This document shows, in pieces, positions 16,773-24,806 of a DNA stretch of 64,000 bases; position 1 is the stretch's first letter; the number at the start of each line of letters is the position of its first letter. Source of the DNA: an uncultured Lachnospiraceae bacterium (GTDB lineage Bacteria; Bacillota; Clostridia; Lachnospirales; Lachnospiraceae); assembly GCA_910587155.1 (NCBI GenBank), contig CAJULA010000002.1:62001-126000 (forward strand), in the 5' to 3' direction. The position numbers were made by a program, and so were the translations under genes. The notes beneath the pieces were generated by a model. The model did not search any database. It was not told the DNA's origin and saw nothing but the letters and a program-made list of their open reading frames with translations.

Positions 16773-17135
16773 TCATTCCCTCTGTCCGTTTCCCCCGGAA
16801 AACAGACCGGAATCCTCCAGGCTTTTTTCTCTCGTCAGCCATTTCCTGCGCTCTACCATCCTGCCCATACAAAAGGCAATAATTCCCACCCCGATACCGG
16901 TCTGGATACAAAACAGCAGGCTTTCCAGTTCACCTGGCAGTTCACCGCCCAGCATCGTCTCAAATACAGGGGTAAACCACGGCTCATAAGCCCCTGCGAT
17001 CTCTTCCACCATAACACTGCCCGCATCGTCGGAGCCTCCAAACTGCGCACCTTTCTGCGTAATCACGGGAATGATAACAATCGCTGCCGTCAGAATCAGC
17101 AGTGCCAGTACCGTTTTTTTATTTGTGCTCATCAT
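16773..17135 (-). CDS. cbiN: Cobalt transport protein CbiN
   Basis: 120 residues with one membrane helix at each end (about 8-25 and 80-95). The extracytoplasmic part contains GAQFGGSDDAGSVMVEEIAG and EPWFTPVFE, characteristic of CbiN. CbiN is the small auxiliary subunit needed with CbiM for cobalt uptake by the CbiMNQO energy-coupling-factor transporter. Its ATG overlaps the cbiM stop, so the two are coupled. The C-terminal tail of about 25 residues beyond the last helix is longer than I would expect. Confidence 0.88.
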   Translation of the reverse strand: MMSTNKKTVLALLILTAAIVIIPVITQKGAQFGGSDDAGSVMVEEIAGAYEPWFTPVFETMLGGELPGELESLLFCIQTGIGVGIIAFCMGRMVERRKWLTREKSLEDSGLFSGGNGQRE

Positions 17136-17881
17136 ACTTCCCCCTTCTTTGCTTCCAGTGCCTGCAGTTCCGGCTGCGCATACACTTCCAGCCCGATCAC
17201 GATAAGGACGGTCAGGATTCCCTCAATCACCGCAAGCGGAATCTGGGTAGGCGCAAATACGCCCAGAAATTTAAGCGCTGATGCAAATACGCCCCCTTCC
17301 GGCGAAGGAAAGGCCAGTGCAAGCTGTACACTGGTAATACAATACGTAAACAGATCGCCCAGCGCAGCCGCCAGGAACACAGAAACCCGCTTCTTCACCC
17401 GGCATTTCTTGCAGATTACGTAGACAAACCATGACAGAACGGGACCGGCAACAGCCATGGAAAACGTGTTGGCGCCAAGCGTGGTCAGTCCGCCGTGGGC
17501 CAGCAGCACCGCCTGAAAAATCAGCACGATCACGCCCAGAATACTCACTGTGCAGGGGCCGAGCAGAACAGCGCCCAGTCCGGTTCCCGTCATATGGGAA
17601 CAGCTTCCCGTAACAGATGGTATTTTAAGAGAAGATATCACAAAGATAAATGCGCCCGACATGGCCAGCAGGGTGATAGACCGGCCATCCTCCCGCAGAC
17701 GCTTCCTGATATGTAAAAAACCGGCAGCGACAAAGGGAATACAAAGAAGCCCCCAGGCCACGCAGTATCCCGCAGGAAGATATCCTTCCATGATATGCAT
17801 GGCGCTGACCTTCGGGGAAACCCCAATCATAACACACGTTATCATAACTGCCATGATCCGTTTTCTTTCTTTTTGATTCAT
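17132..17881 (-). CDS. cbiM: Cobalt ECF transporter substrate-binding subunit CbiM
   Basis: About 249 residues from the ATG at 17881, which has an AGGAGA site; an upstream in-frame start at 17911 lacks one. The signal-like N-terminus ends in VSAMHIMEGYLP. The His soon after cleavage is the conserved N-terminal metal ligand of CbiM (MHIMEGxLP). SCSHMTGTGLGAVLLGP is a second conserved block, and six or seven membrane helices are evident. It lies directly downstream of the cobalamin riboswitch and is followed by cbiN; cbiQ and cbiO lie upstream of the riboswitch instead of after cbiN. Confidence 0.94.
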   Translation of the reverse strand: MNQKERKRIMAVMITCVMIGVSPKVSAMHIMEGYLPAGYCVAWGLLCIPFVAAGFLHIRKRLREDGRSITLLAMSGAFIFVISSLKIPSVTGSCSHMTGTGLGAVLLGPCTVSILGVIVLIFQAVLLAHGGLTTLGANTFSMAVAGPVLSWFVYVICKKCRVKKRVSVFLAAALGDLFTYCITSVQLALAFPSPEGGVFASALKFLGVFAPTQIPLAVIEGILTVLIVIGLEVYAQPELQALEAKKGEV

Positions 17882-17973
17882 ACGTTCTCCTTTCTTTTCC
17901 AAGACAGGCAACCGGCTTTTTCCGGCAGCCGTCTCCTGTATCCGCTCATCGCTCGTAACCGGATACGTCCGTT

Positions 17974-18134
17974 GTGAAGGGCAGGTCTTCTGACTCTGGC
18001 ATCCGCGCGCACCTTACGCCTTCCCGGTTTCCCAGTGGCATACGCAAGGCCGCTCCGCACATACAGCGGCGGGACCGTAAGGGATTCTCACCCTTTTCCC
18101 TGTTATCCTGCGGAGAACACAGGCACCTCTTCAC
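17974..18134 (-). promoter_or_regulatory. Cobalamin (AdoCbl) riboswitch upstream of cbiMN
   Basis: On the minus strand the full B12 aptamer consensus is visible. P1 is GTGAAG (18134-18129) pairing with CTTCAC (17979-17974). GGTGCCTG follows, then the core GGTGAGAATCCCTTACGG, CCCGCCGCTGT, GCCACTGGGAAACCGGGAAG (the B12 box) and GTCAGAAGACCTGCC. The expression platform (17973-17890) has a GCCGG-type hairpin with no T-run before an AGGAGA ribosome-binding site, so control may be at translation. It should repress cobalt uptake when cobalamin is plentiful. Confidence 0.95.
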
Positions 18135-18201
18135 GATGATATTGATATCTATGATATCCTTCCTTCTCCCTGGCCTTTCCGGCGCCAGGCAGACAAGGAT
18201 A

Positions 18202-19032
18202 TTATCTGCCCAGAAGCTGTTCCAGTTCTTTTACAGTCCTCGGGCTTCTCCCTTTCTCCTTCAGGAGATTGTTTTTCTCCAGAATCCTCTCGATCTGAAG
18301 CAGGATGGGACATTCCAGACAGGCGCTGCCGCACAGCGCATCCCGGGAAAATATTTCCGGCGGTGTCCCGTTCGCCGTCAGCCTCCCATTTTGGAACACA
18401 AGGATCCTCTCTGCCCATCTGTAGGCAAAATCCACATCATGCGTACTGACTATCAGCGTCTTCCCCTGTCCGTTAAGACGCACCAGCAAAGCTTCCACCA
18501 GTTTTGCATGAAACGGATCGAGAGAGGCCATCGGCTCGTCAAATAAAAATATCTCCGGCTCCATGGCAATGATATCCGCGATGCCCACCCTCTTTTTCTC
18601 TCCTCCGCTGAGGTAATGGGGCGGCCTGTCCTCAAATCCGCCCAGGTTCATCACGTTGACTGCCTGTTTCACACGCTCCTCTACTTCTGCCGGAGAGAGT
18701 TTGAGATTCATGGGGCCGAATGAGATTTCTTCACGCACACATGGCGCTATGATCTGGCTGTCCGCTTCCTGAAAAATAATACCCACACTGCGCCGCAGGA
18801 TACTTTCGTTTTTCCGGTGAATCTCCATCCCTTTGTAAAAGATACTGCCCCGTGTCGGCCGGTAAACACCGTTCATCAGCAGAAACAGCGTGGATTTTCC
18901 TGCTCCATTGGGGCCCAGTACCGCAATTCTCTCGCCCGGATAGATCGCAAGGTTCACATCGGCCAGCGCCCGCTGTCCGGTGTGATAAGAAAAACACACA
19001 TCCTGCAGGCCAAGAAGCACCTCATCTTTCAA
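18202..19032 (-). CDS. cbiO: Cobalt ECF transporter ATP-binding subunit CbiO
   Basis: About 276 residues. Walker A is GPNGAGKSTLFLL, the Q-loop region reads GIIFQEADSQ, the ABC signature is YLSGGEKKRVGIADI and Walker B is EIFLFDEPMASLD, with a switch His in STHD. I take the TTG at 19032 as start: it overlaps the cbiQ stop as TTGA, and GGGAGG lies 8 bases upstream inside cbiQ. The longer in-frame extension to 19104 runs through the cbiQ coding region and is Cys/Gly-rich nonsense. The C-terminus has a Cys pair (GSACLECPIL) seen in some CbiO proteins. Confidence 0.93.
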   Translation of the reverse strand: MKDEVLLGLQDVCFSYHTGQRALADVNLAIYPGERIAVLGPNGAGKSTLFLLMNGVYRPTRGSIFYKGMEIHRKNESILRRSVGIIFQEADSQIIAPCVREEISFGPMNLKLSPAEVEERVKQAVNVMNLGGFEDRPPHYLSGGEKKRVGIADIIAMEPEIFLFDEPMASLDPFHAKLVEALLVRLNGQGKTLIVSTHDVDFAYRWAERILVFQNGRLTANGTPPEIFSRDALCGSACLECPILLQIERILEKNNLLKEKGRSPRTVKELEQLLGR

Positions 19033-19727
19033 CCAAAGCACCTCCCTATCGCCACCGTTACAAGGATGTAGCAGACAGCCGCCCAAACATCGCCCGGGCT
19101 GCACCTTCGCTTAGGTTCCTGAAAGTGAATCGTTCCTTCATAGCCCCTCGCCGCCATGGCATTGTAACAGTCATCGGCCCGTTTGAGGGAACACACAAGC
19201 AGATTGCTCCCCATACCGCCAAATGTCCGCAGTGATGTCCGGTAATCCACATATCCCAGCCTTGACTGCGCGGCAAGGTACATAGACTGCCATACGTCTG
19301 TCAGGACAAAAATAAAACGATAAATCAGATACATAAGCCCGGTCAGCACCGGAGGCACATGAAACCTTTGCAGCACTGACATAAGCTCCCCCACCGTTGT
19401 GGACAAGGTCAGAAAATAAAACGTGCTGACCGCACTTATGGCCCGCAGCGTCACGTGGCATGTCTGACCGATATCCCCGGTGGCAAACCAAAGCGCACAG
19501 CCGCCAAACAGGATAAAAAACAGCGGGATCCCCAATAGCCCAAGATAGGCTGACAGCTTCATCCTTCCCCCGAAAACGGCAAGCGCCATCATGGAAACCG
19601 TGACCCAGAGAAAAACCGCCGTACTCTCCAAAGCCATACATAAAATCAGAACCGTCAGACCAAATATCACTTTCAGGCAGGCATTTTTGCCGCGCAGCAA
19701 AGAGGCATGCGCATACAATTCCATCAC
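19029..19727 (-). CDS. cbiQ: Cobalt ECF transporter transmembrane subunit CbiQ
   Basis: 232 residues with five or so membrane helices. The C-terminal cytoplasmic part has SRLGYVDYRTSLRTFGGM and the ECF T-component signature AMAARGYEG (AxxxRG). It couples CbiO to the CbiM substrate subunit. The start is GTG 19727 or ATG 19724; no strong ribosome-binding site is seen. It is the first gene of the cbiQO pair, with translation coupled to cbiO. A 141-base gap upstream should hold the promoter, but I see no convincing riboswitch there. Confidence 0.92.
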   Translation of the reverse strand: MMELYAHASLLRGKNACLKVIFGLTVLILCMALESTAVFLWVTVSMMALAVFGGRMKLSAYLGLLGIPLFFILFGGCALWFATGDIGQTCHVTLRAISAVSTFYFLTLSTTVGELMSVLQRFHVPPVLTGLMYLIYRFIFVLTDVWQSMYLAAQSRLGYVDYRTSLRTFGGMGSNLLVCSLKRADDCYNAMAARGYEGTIHFQEPKRRCSPGDVWAAVCYILVTVAIGRCFG

Positions 19728-19868
19728 ATGGTTACTTTCATTTCTTATTTTTCATCCACCCTCCTTCTTCTGATGTCTTTTTCACACCGCACTGCTTTCT
19801 TTTCCTTCTTCCTCACTTTCCGTGCCTTTCTGTGTGAGTTTCATTATAACACGCTATCTTTACTCCTG

Positions 19869-20753
19869 CTACCATAAGTTCCGCAGACAGCTTTCCATCA
19901 CAGCCTTCATCTGCGGTGTTACCCACTTGTCGCGATGGTAAAGAAGCTGCTCCCATACCTCTATCTCAAAATCCGCCACCGGCAGGCGGCATATCTTCCC
20001 CTCCTCCACATATGGTTCTGTGGCATAATCCGGCAAAAAGGAAATCCCCGCTCCCTGCGCCACCAGGCGGCAGAGCAGCTCCACATTGCCAAGCTCCAGC
20101 ACCGGAACCACTTCCAGAGACAACGCCGCCAGCCGCTCTTCCATCAGCCGCCTGTAGCTCATCCCTTTTTCCGTCAGGAGAAAGGGCGCACCCATCAGTT
20201 CCCGAACCGACAGGCGCCGCCGGGAGGACAGGTTACAGGAGATCGGTGCAACAAAATGCATGTCAATCTTTTTTTCTCCCGCGGTAATATAAGCCCTGTC
20301 GTAAATATGATTGTCGAGGGTAAAGACAAAATCCACTTCATTGTGATCCAACAGTCCGAACATCCCCGTCGTGTCTCCGGTTACCACTTTCAGGGTAATT
20401 CCCGGATAATTGCTGCGGAATGTGACAAACGTACTGCCCAGCAGCCGTCCGCAGAGAGAATCCGCCATAGCGATACGCACATGTCCCGTAATCGGCAATC
20501 CCGCCCCGTTCCCAGCCTCCATCTCCTGCCGCAGACGGAGTATCTCATGCGCAATGGACAGAATATGATGCCCGCTCTCTGTCAATGCCACGGTATGATT
20601 GATTCGTTCGAATAACTGCGTCCGCAGCTCTTCCTCCAGCTGTCTGATCTGAAAGGAGACCGTCGACTGGGAATATCCCAGCACCCTGGCGGCCCCCGTA
20701 AAACTGCCCAGTTCCGCCGCCTGGATAAACGTTGCCAGATTTTTCAGTTCCAT
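19869..20753 (-). CDS. LysR-family transcriptional regulator
   Basis: 294 residues, the normal LysR size. The N-terminal winged helix-turn-helix is clear (MELKNLATFIQAAELGSFTG, then ARVLGYSQSTVSFQIRQLEEEL). The remaining 200 residues form the periplasmic-binding-like effector domain. Ribosome-binding site GGGAGAA. It is divergent from the AGCS symporter gene across a 140-base gap, the usual arrangement for a LysR protein controlling its neighbour, so control of amino-acid uptake is the likely role. The effector is unknown. Confidence 0.93.
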   Translation of the reverse strand: MELKNLATFIQAAELGSFTGAARVLGYSQSTVSFQIRQLEEELRTQLFERINHTVALTESGHHILSIAHEILRLRQEMEAGNGAGLPITGHVRIAMADSLCGRLLGSTFVTFRSNYPGITLKVVTGDTTGMFGLLDHNEVDFVFTLDNHIYDRAYITAGEKKIDMHFVAPISCNLSSRRRLSVRELMGAPFLLTEKGMSYRRLMEERLAALSLEVVPVLELGNVELLCRLVAQGAGISFLPDYATEPYVEEGKICRLPVADFEIEVWEQLLYHRDKWVTPQMKAVMESCLRNLW

Positions 20754-20893
20754 TTCTGTGTTCTCCCATGCGTCTTAATCTAAATTTTCGATGTCTTGTA
20801 TCAATACTATCAATTTTACTTATGCTGTTACCTATTGTATACTACTACTATATATCAGGCAACTCATAGCAAACACATAAGGAGAAAATTACT

Positions 20894-22282
20894 ATGCCGA
20901 TCCTATCCTGGTTCTATCAAATACTCTGGGGCGATCTGATCACCATCCCCCTGCCCGGCGGACAGAGCATCGGACTGTCCCTTTTAGTTCTGATCCTGAT
21001 TCCCGCCGGCCTGTTTTTCACCTTTCGCACCCGCTTTCTTCCCATCAGGCTCTTTCCGGAAATGCTCCGTGTCACCGCGCAGAAACGCATCCGGTCTGAG
21101 CATCATGCCATCTCCGGCCTGCAGGCACTGATCGTGTCTACCGCCACCCGTGTGGGCATGGGTAATCTGGTGGGCGTGGTGGCCGCCATATCGGCCGGCG
21201 GCGCAGGGGCTGTATTCTGGATGTGGATCACTGCTCTGATCGGTTCTTCCACTGCCTTCGCGGAAGCGACACTCGCACAGATCCATAAAGAAAAGGACCC
21301 TCTCTACGGCGGATACCGCGGCGGGCCTGCTTATTATATCCATCATTTTGTAAGTTCCGTCAGGAAAGAGAAAAAAGGCCGCAGCATCATTGCCACCCTG
21401 TTCGCAGTCTCCGGCCTGATCTGCTGGTGCGGGATCAGCCAGGTTATCAGTAACTCGGTTTCTTCTTCCTTTTATAATGCCTTCCATATCCCGCCCCTTT
21501 ATACGACGGTCATACTGGTTATTCTGGCAGCGGTTATTGTCCTGCGCAAACATGCCACAGTCAAAGTACTGGATGTCCTCGTTCCCATTATGGCCGGCTG
21601 CTATTTTGCCATTACCATCTTTATTATTCTCAAAAATATCCCCGCGCTTCCCGCCGTATTCGGACAGATTTTTGCGGAAGCTTTCGGTCTGCGTCAGGCC
21701 GTGGCCGGAGGATTCGGCGCAGTGCTGATGAATGGGGTAAAACGGGGACTGTTTTCCAACGAGGCCGGTTCCGGCTCCGCGCCCTGCGCCGCGGCCGCCG
21801 CAGATACGGATCATCCGGCCAAATCCGGTCTGCTGCAGGCTTTCGGCGTCTTTATCGACACCATCGTCATCTGCAGCTGCACTGCGATGATCATGCTTCT
21901 GGCGCCCGCGGATCTGCTGAGCGGCCTTGGCGGGATGGAGCTGCTTCAGACTGCCATGCAGTATCATCTCGGCTCTTTCGGTGTCATTTTTATTGCCGCA
22001 ACCCTCTGGCTGTTCAGTTTCTCCACCTTTATCGGCATCCTCTTTTATGCCCGCTCCAACGTAGCTTACCTGTTCGGTGACAACTGGCTCTCTCAGACAT
22101 TGTATAAAATACTGGCCCTGATCATGCTCTTTGTGGGCGGTCTGGCCGCATATACCTTCGTCTGGGATCTGGGCGATATCGGGATCGGGCTGATGACCAT
22201 TTTTAATATGATGATCCTCATCCCCCAGAGCGGCGAAGCGCTGCGGGCACTAAAAGATTATGAACAGCACCTGAGACGGTGA
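20894..22282 (+). CDS. Amino acid (alanine/glycine):cation symporter, AGCS family
   Basis: 462-residue membrane protein with about 10-11 helices. Family motifs are NLVGVVAAISAGGAGAVFWM (the AGCS signature region), GGPAYYIHH and NEAGSGSAPCAAAAADTDHP. Members couple Na+ or H+ to uptake of alanine, glycine or glutamine. AAGGAGAAAATTACT precedes the ATG. The promoter lies in the shared region with the divergent LysR gene, and a terminator follows the stop. The exact substrate cannot be told from sequence. Confidence 0.93.
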   Translation: MPILSWFYQILWGDLITIPLPGGQSIGLSLLVLILIPAGLFFTFRTRFLPIRLFPEMLRVTAQKRIRSEHHAISGLQALIVSTATRVGMGNLVGVVAAISAGGAGAVFWMWITALIGSSTAFAEATLAQIHKEKDPLYGGYRGGPAYYIHHFVSSVRKEKKGRSIIATLFAVSGLICWCGISQVISNSVSSSFYNAFHIPPLYTTVILVILAAVIVLRKHATVKVLDVLVPIMAGCYFAITIFIILKNIPALPAVFGQIFAEAFGLRQAVAGGFGAVLMNGVKRGLFSNEAGSGSAPCAAAAADTDHPAKSGLLQAFGVFIDTIVICSCTAMIMLLAPADLLSGLGGMELLQTAMQYHLGSFGVIFIAATLWLFSFSTFIGILFYARSNVAYLFGDNWLSQTLYKILALIMLFVGGLAAYTFVWDLGDIGIGLMTIFNMMILIPQSGEALRALKDYEQHLRR

Positions 22283-22297
22283 AATCATCTGAACCGT

Positions 22298-22332
22298 GAC
22301 ACGGAGCAATGAACTGTTCCGTGTCCTTTTTC
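22298..22332 (+). terminator. Terminator of the AGCS symporter gene
   Basis: Stem GACACGGA / TCCGTGTC with a 12-base loop followed by CTTTTT, 15 bases after the stop codon. Confidence 0.85.
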
Positions 22333-22344
22333 GTTTCCCAGAGT

Positions 22345-22488
22345 TTAGGGAAACGCTGATGAAAGCGTTTCACGCGCCAGATGTTTCACGCGCCGGATTT
22401 GCGCTGCGAAGCAGCATTTTCCTTTGCAAATCCGTACGCATCCGCCGGGGGTTCTGAGGAAGTGCTGATTTAATCAGCACTTCCTTAG
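22345..22488. repeat. Structured MITE-like element with inverted ends
   Basis: A 144-base element. Its left end reads TTAGGGAAACGCTGAT and its right end AATCAGCACTTCCTTAG, so the ends are imperfect inverted repeats of about 16 bases. Each end is itself part of a palindrome (GAAACGCTGATGAAAGCGTTTC on the left; GAGGAAGTGCTGATT and its complement on the right). Inside are a 16-base tandem duplication (GTTTCACGCGCC twice) and a long stem GGATTTGC / GCAAATCC enclosing GCTGC-GAA-GCAGC. The same end sequences recur at 33256 and 63792. It has no coding capacity and looks like a small non-autonomous mobile or REP-type element. Confidence 0.65.
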
Positions 22489-22516
22489 CATACTACATGC
22501 CTGCCATACCCTGTAA

Positions 22517-22558
22517 CAAAAAAAGACCTTTCGAAGTATGTTACCTCGAAAAGCCTTT
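22517..22558 (-). terminator. Terminator after tRNA-Thr
   Basis: On the minus strand, a stem of about 13 bases with a few mismatches (AAAGGCTTTTCGA against TCGAAAGGTCTTT) ends in a run of eight T. It lies directly downstream of the tRNA gene. Confidence 0.8.
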
Positions 22559-22574
22559 CTTTTTGTGGTTTCAG

Positions 22575-22647
22575 AGCTGCTAACCAGAATCGAACTGGTG
22601 ACCTCAACACTACCAATGTTGCGCACTACCGACTGTGCTATAGCAGC
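22575..22647 (-). tRNA. tRNA-Thr (GGU anticodon)
   Basis: 73 bases that fold as a full cloverleaf: acceptor GCTGCTA / TAGCAGC with discriminator T; D arm GCAC-AGTCGGTA-GTGC; anticodon arm CAACA-TTGGTAG-TGTTG with anticodon GGT; T arm ACCAG-TTCGATT-CTGGT. No CCA is encoded. It stands alone, with its own terminator downstream. Confidence 0.93.
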
Positions 22648-22757
22648 CTGTAACAGATGCCCTCTCCACCGCATTACCACGGCACAAGCACCTTTAGTAT
22701 CATACCTGATTTCATTTTATTTGTCAATGGGATTTTACACAACAAAACCATATTTTG

Positions 22758-23945
22758 TCATCCCTTCTCCTCATACTGGGAAACCAGTTCCATAATCTCC
22801 GGCGTGTAGGCGGGAAATTCCTCGGCCAGGGCTTTGATCTCACCCTGTGCCATGGCGGCAAGCTGCTCATTATATTCCATCTGGCGGCGCAGTTTCTGGC
22901 GGCGCAGGATCAGGTCGTGGCGGATTTCCACCATCTCATTCCGATTGCTGATTGCCTGTGCCTGACGCATCCACATACCGGGATCTTTCAGCTGATAGCG
23001 CTGAAGGATGCGGAGCAGTTCTTTGCGCTGATAATCCAGTTCGGCGTGGAGTTCTCTGAATTTTTCCCTCTCTTCCACTTCCTGCAGGTACTGCTCCCAC
23101 ATATGTGTCAGTTCCTCCGCCGAGGCAGCCCCGTATTTGACATAGAGGTAATCAAGCAGGTTGGTATTGTTCACATAGCGTATTTTCACCCGGTTCTGCA
23201 GAAGGATCAGGCGATTGATGGAACGTTCCACCTGTCTTTTGTCTTTTGCGGCCTCCGTATATTTCATATAAATGGCAAAAACCGCCAGCGCTGTGGCTGC
23301 CGCCGTCACAAGATAGCCGATCCGGGTGTCCATTTCCATCAAAAACTGTAAAAGAAGCAGGATGACCATACAGGTTACAAAGGAAAAACTTGTAATAATA
23401 ATCATGCCCCGCAGATTCACCATCAGATTCTGCAGATCATGCTTCCTGTACTGAAAAGCATGTTTCTCCCCGGAAAGTCTGCGCATGTCCTGCCGTATCT
23501 TTTCCTGATAGTCTTCGGCTTCGGTCAGCTTGCGGATTCCTTCCTCCACTTCCGCTTCCATCCGCTCCATCTGGTGAAACTGCGCCTCTGTCATTCTGTC
23601 CTGATCGTTCTCATAGACATTTTTTTCCCGCTCATAAGCGGTGATCTGATCCGCAATACGGGATATCTCCCTTTTTTCCGAGGGCGGAAGCGCCTCTATC
23701 TCTTCCGTATCGGTCAGATGGGAGGTGACCATTCCATATTCTTTCGTCAGCTTTTCAATCGCCATGCGGGCATCTTTGATCTGTTCCAGACAGCTGCGCA
23801 CATAGCGCGTTCTCTGCCCCTGATCCCGCAGATTGACACTGTCGCGGTCAAGGACAGGCGCCTCCCGGATGTCCTCCGCCTCTTCTTCTACGATTTCTGT
23901 CTTTTTTTTTCCAAATCTGGAAAATAAGTTTTTGATCCATCCCAT
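22758..23945 (-). CDS. Coiled-coil protein with two central membrane helices, unknown function
   Basis: 395 residues. The N-terminal cytosolic part is basic then very acidic (FGKKKTEIVEEEAEDIREAP). Residues about 45-175 are a long charged coiled coil. Two hydrophobic segments follow (about 181-203 and 209-228), then a second coiled-coil region to about 380. The design suggests an inner-membrane scaffold with both ends in the cytoplasm. It is the last gene of the four-gene DUF5717/DUF5716 cluster, starting 3 bases after the TPR-like gene. I recognise no named domain. Confidence 0.8.
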   Translation of the reverse strand: MGWIKNLFSRFGKKKTEIVEEEAEDIREAPVLDRDSVNLRDQGQRTRYVRSCLEQIKDARMAIEKLTKEYGMVTSHLTDTEEIEALPPSEKREISRIADQITAYEREKNVYENDQDRMTEAQFHQMERMEAEVEEGIRKLTEAEDYQEKIRQDMRRLSGEKHAFQYRKHDLQNLMVNLRGMIIITSFSFVTCMVILLLLQFLMEMDTRIGYLVTAAATALAVFAIYMKYTEAAKDKRQVERSINRLILLQNRVKIRYVNNTNLLDYLYVKYGAASAEELTHMWEQYLQEVEEREKFRELHAELDYQRKELLRILQRYQLKDPGMWMRQAQAISNRNEMVEIRHDLILRRQKLRRQMEYNEQLAAMAQGEIKALAEEFPAYTPEIMELVSQYEEKG

Positions 23946-23948
23946 CGG

Positions 23949-24782
23949 CTAATTCTCTCTCATCATATTCCGGAACTTCTGTTTCAGCTGTTGTGCCATA
24001 TCCTCCCAGATACGGCCGGTTTCCTGCGGATGCTCCGCCTGCTCTGCCGCAATATCCGCAAGCTGTCTGTTCTGCTCACTTTCCTCCCACATGGCTGCGG
24101 CCTGCTCCACCCGTCTTTCCAGTTCCATGGATGCTTCATAGCAGGCCCGGGGCTGGGTGGCGATAAAGGCCACATATCCCTTTTCATCGAGAGAAAGCCG
24201 TTTTGCCGCCAGATACTGGATCAGGCTCTCCTGCTCTCCTCCCGCTTCATATGCCCGGTAAAACAGTTCCGCCGCCCGCTCAAACAAAAAGAGATGACTG
24301 CACACACAGCCCATATTGTGGAGTATCCTGGCAGAAAATGACGCATCCCCTGCCACATCCGTCAACAACCTGCGATACTGCTCCATAGCCAGTTCATACT
24401 TTCCGTTACCCGCCAGATAATCTCCGATATCCTTGCGGTTTTCCAGTTCGCTGTGCCCGCTGCTGCTCTTCAGGAAACGGGACAGGCGCCGTACCTCCTC
24501 CCGCGGGTAATACCCTGTATATTCCAAAATGGCCGTCAGAAATTCCTCCGTGGACGTTTTCTTTTTCAGCATCGTATGAAGCTGATCCGCCAGCTCCCGC
24601 AGCCCGCACTCCTCCCCCAGCCAGTCGGCCAGCTCTTTGCATACCACCTCTTCGTCCATCAGAAAAGTATGTTCTCTGATACAATAGCAGAATTCTTCCG
24701 CCGTATATACATGGATACCCGGTTTTTTCAGCAAAAACGGAATATTTGCTGTCTTTCCCACACACAGGATCACTCTGCCCAT
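23949..24782 (-). CDS. TPR-like helical protein, unknown function (third gene of the DUF5717/5716 cluster)
   Basis: 277 residues, soluble. The N-terminal third starts MGRVILCVGKTANIPFLL and includes AEEFCYCIREHTFLMDEE. From about residue 112 there are two or three tetratricopeptide-type helix pairs (IGDYLAGNGKYELAMEQYRR, ARILHNMGCVCSHLFLFERA, AELFYRAYEAG). The C-terminus is an acidic coiled coil rich in Glu and Gln. TPR repeats usually hold partner proteins, so it may assemble the other cluster products. I recall related proteins beside DUF5716 genes in Lachnospiraceae, but cannot name a function. Confidence 0.78.
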   Translation of the reverse strand: MGRVILCVGKTANIPFLLKKPGIHVYTAEEFCYCIREHTFLMDEEVVCKELADWLGEECGLRELADQLHTMLKKKTSTEEFLTAILEYTGYYPREEVRRLSRFLKSSSGHSELENRKDIGDYLAGNGKYELAMEQYRRLLTDVAGDASFSARILHNMGCVCSHLFLFERAAELFYRAYEAGGEQESLIQYLAAKRLSLDEKGYVAFIATQPRACYEASMELERRVEQAAAMWEESEQNRQLADIAAEQAEHPQETGRIWEDMAQQLKQKFRNMMREN

Positions 24783-24806
24783 GCCTTTTCCTTTCCGTCC
24801 CGTACA

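Noticed and set aside
18202..19104. cbiO start at 19104
   Set aside because: The first 24 residues would come from within cbiQ; the TTGA overlap at 19032 with GGGAGG upstream is a better start.
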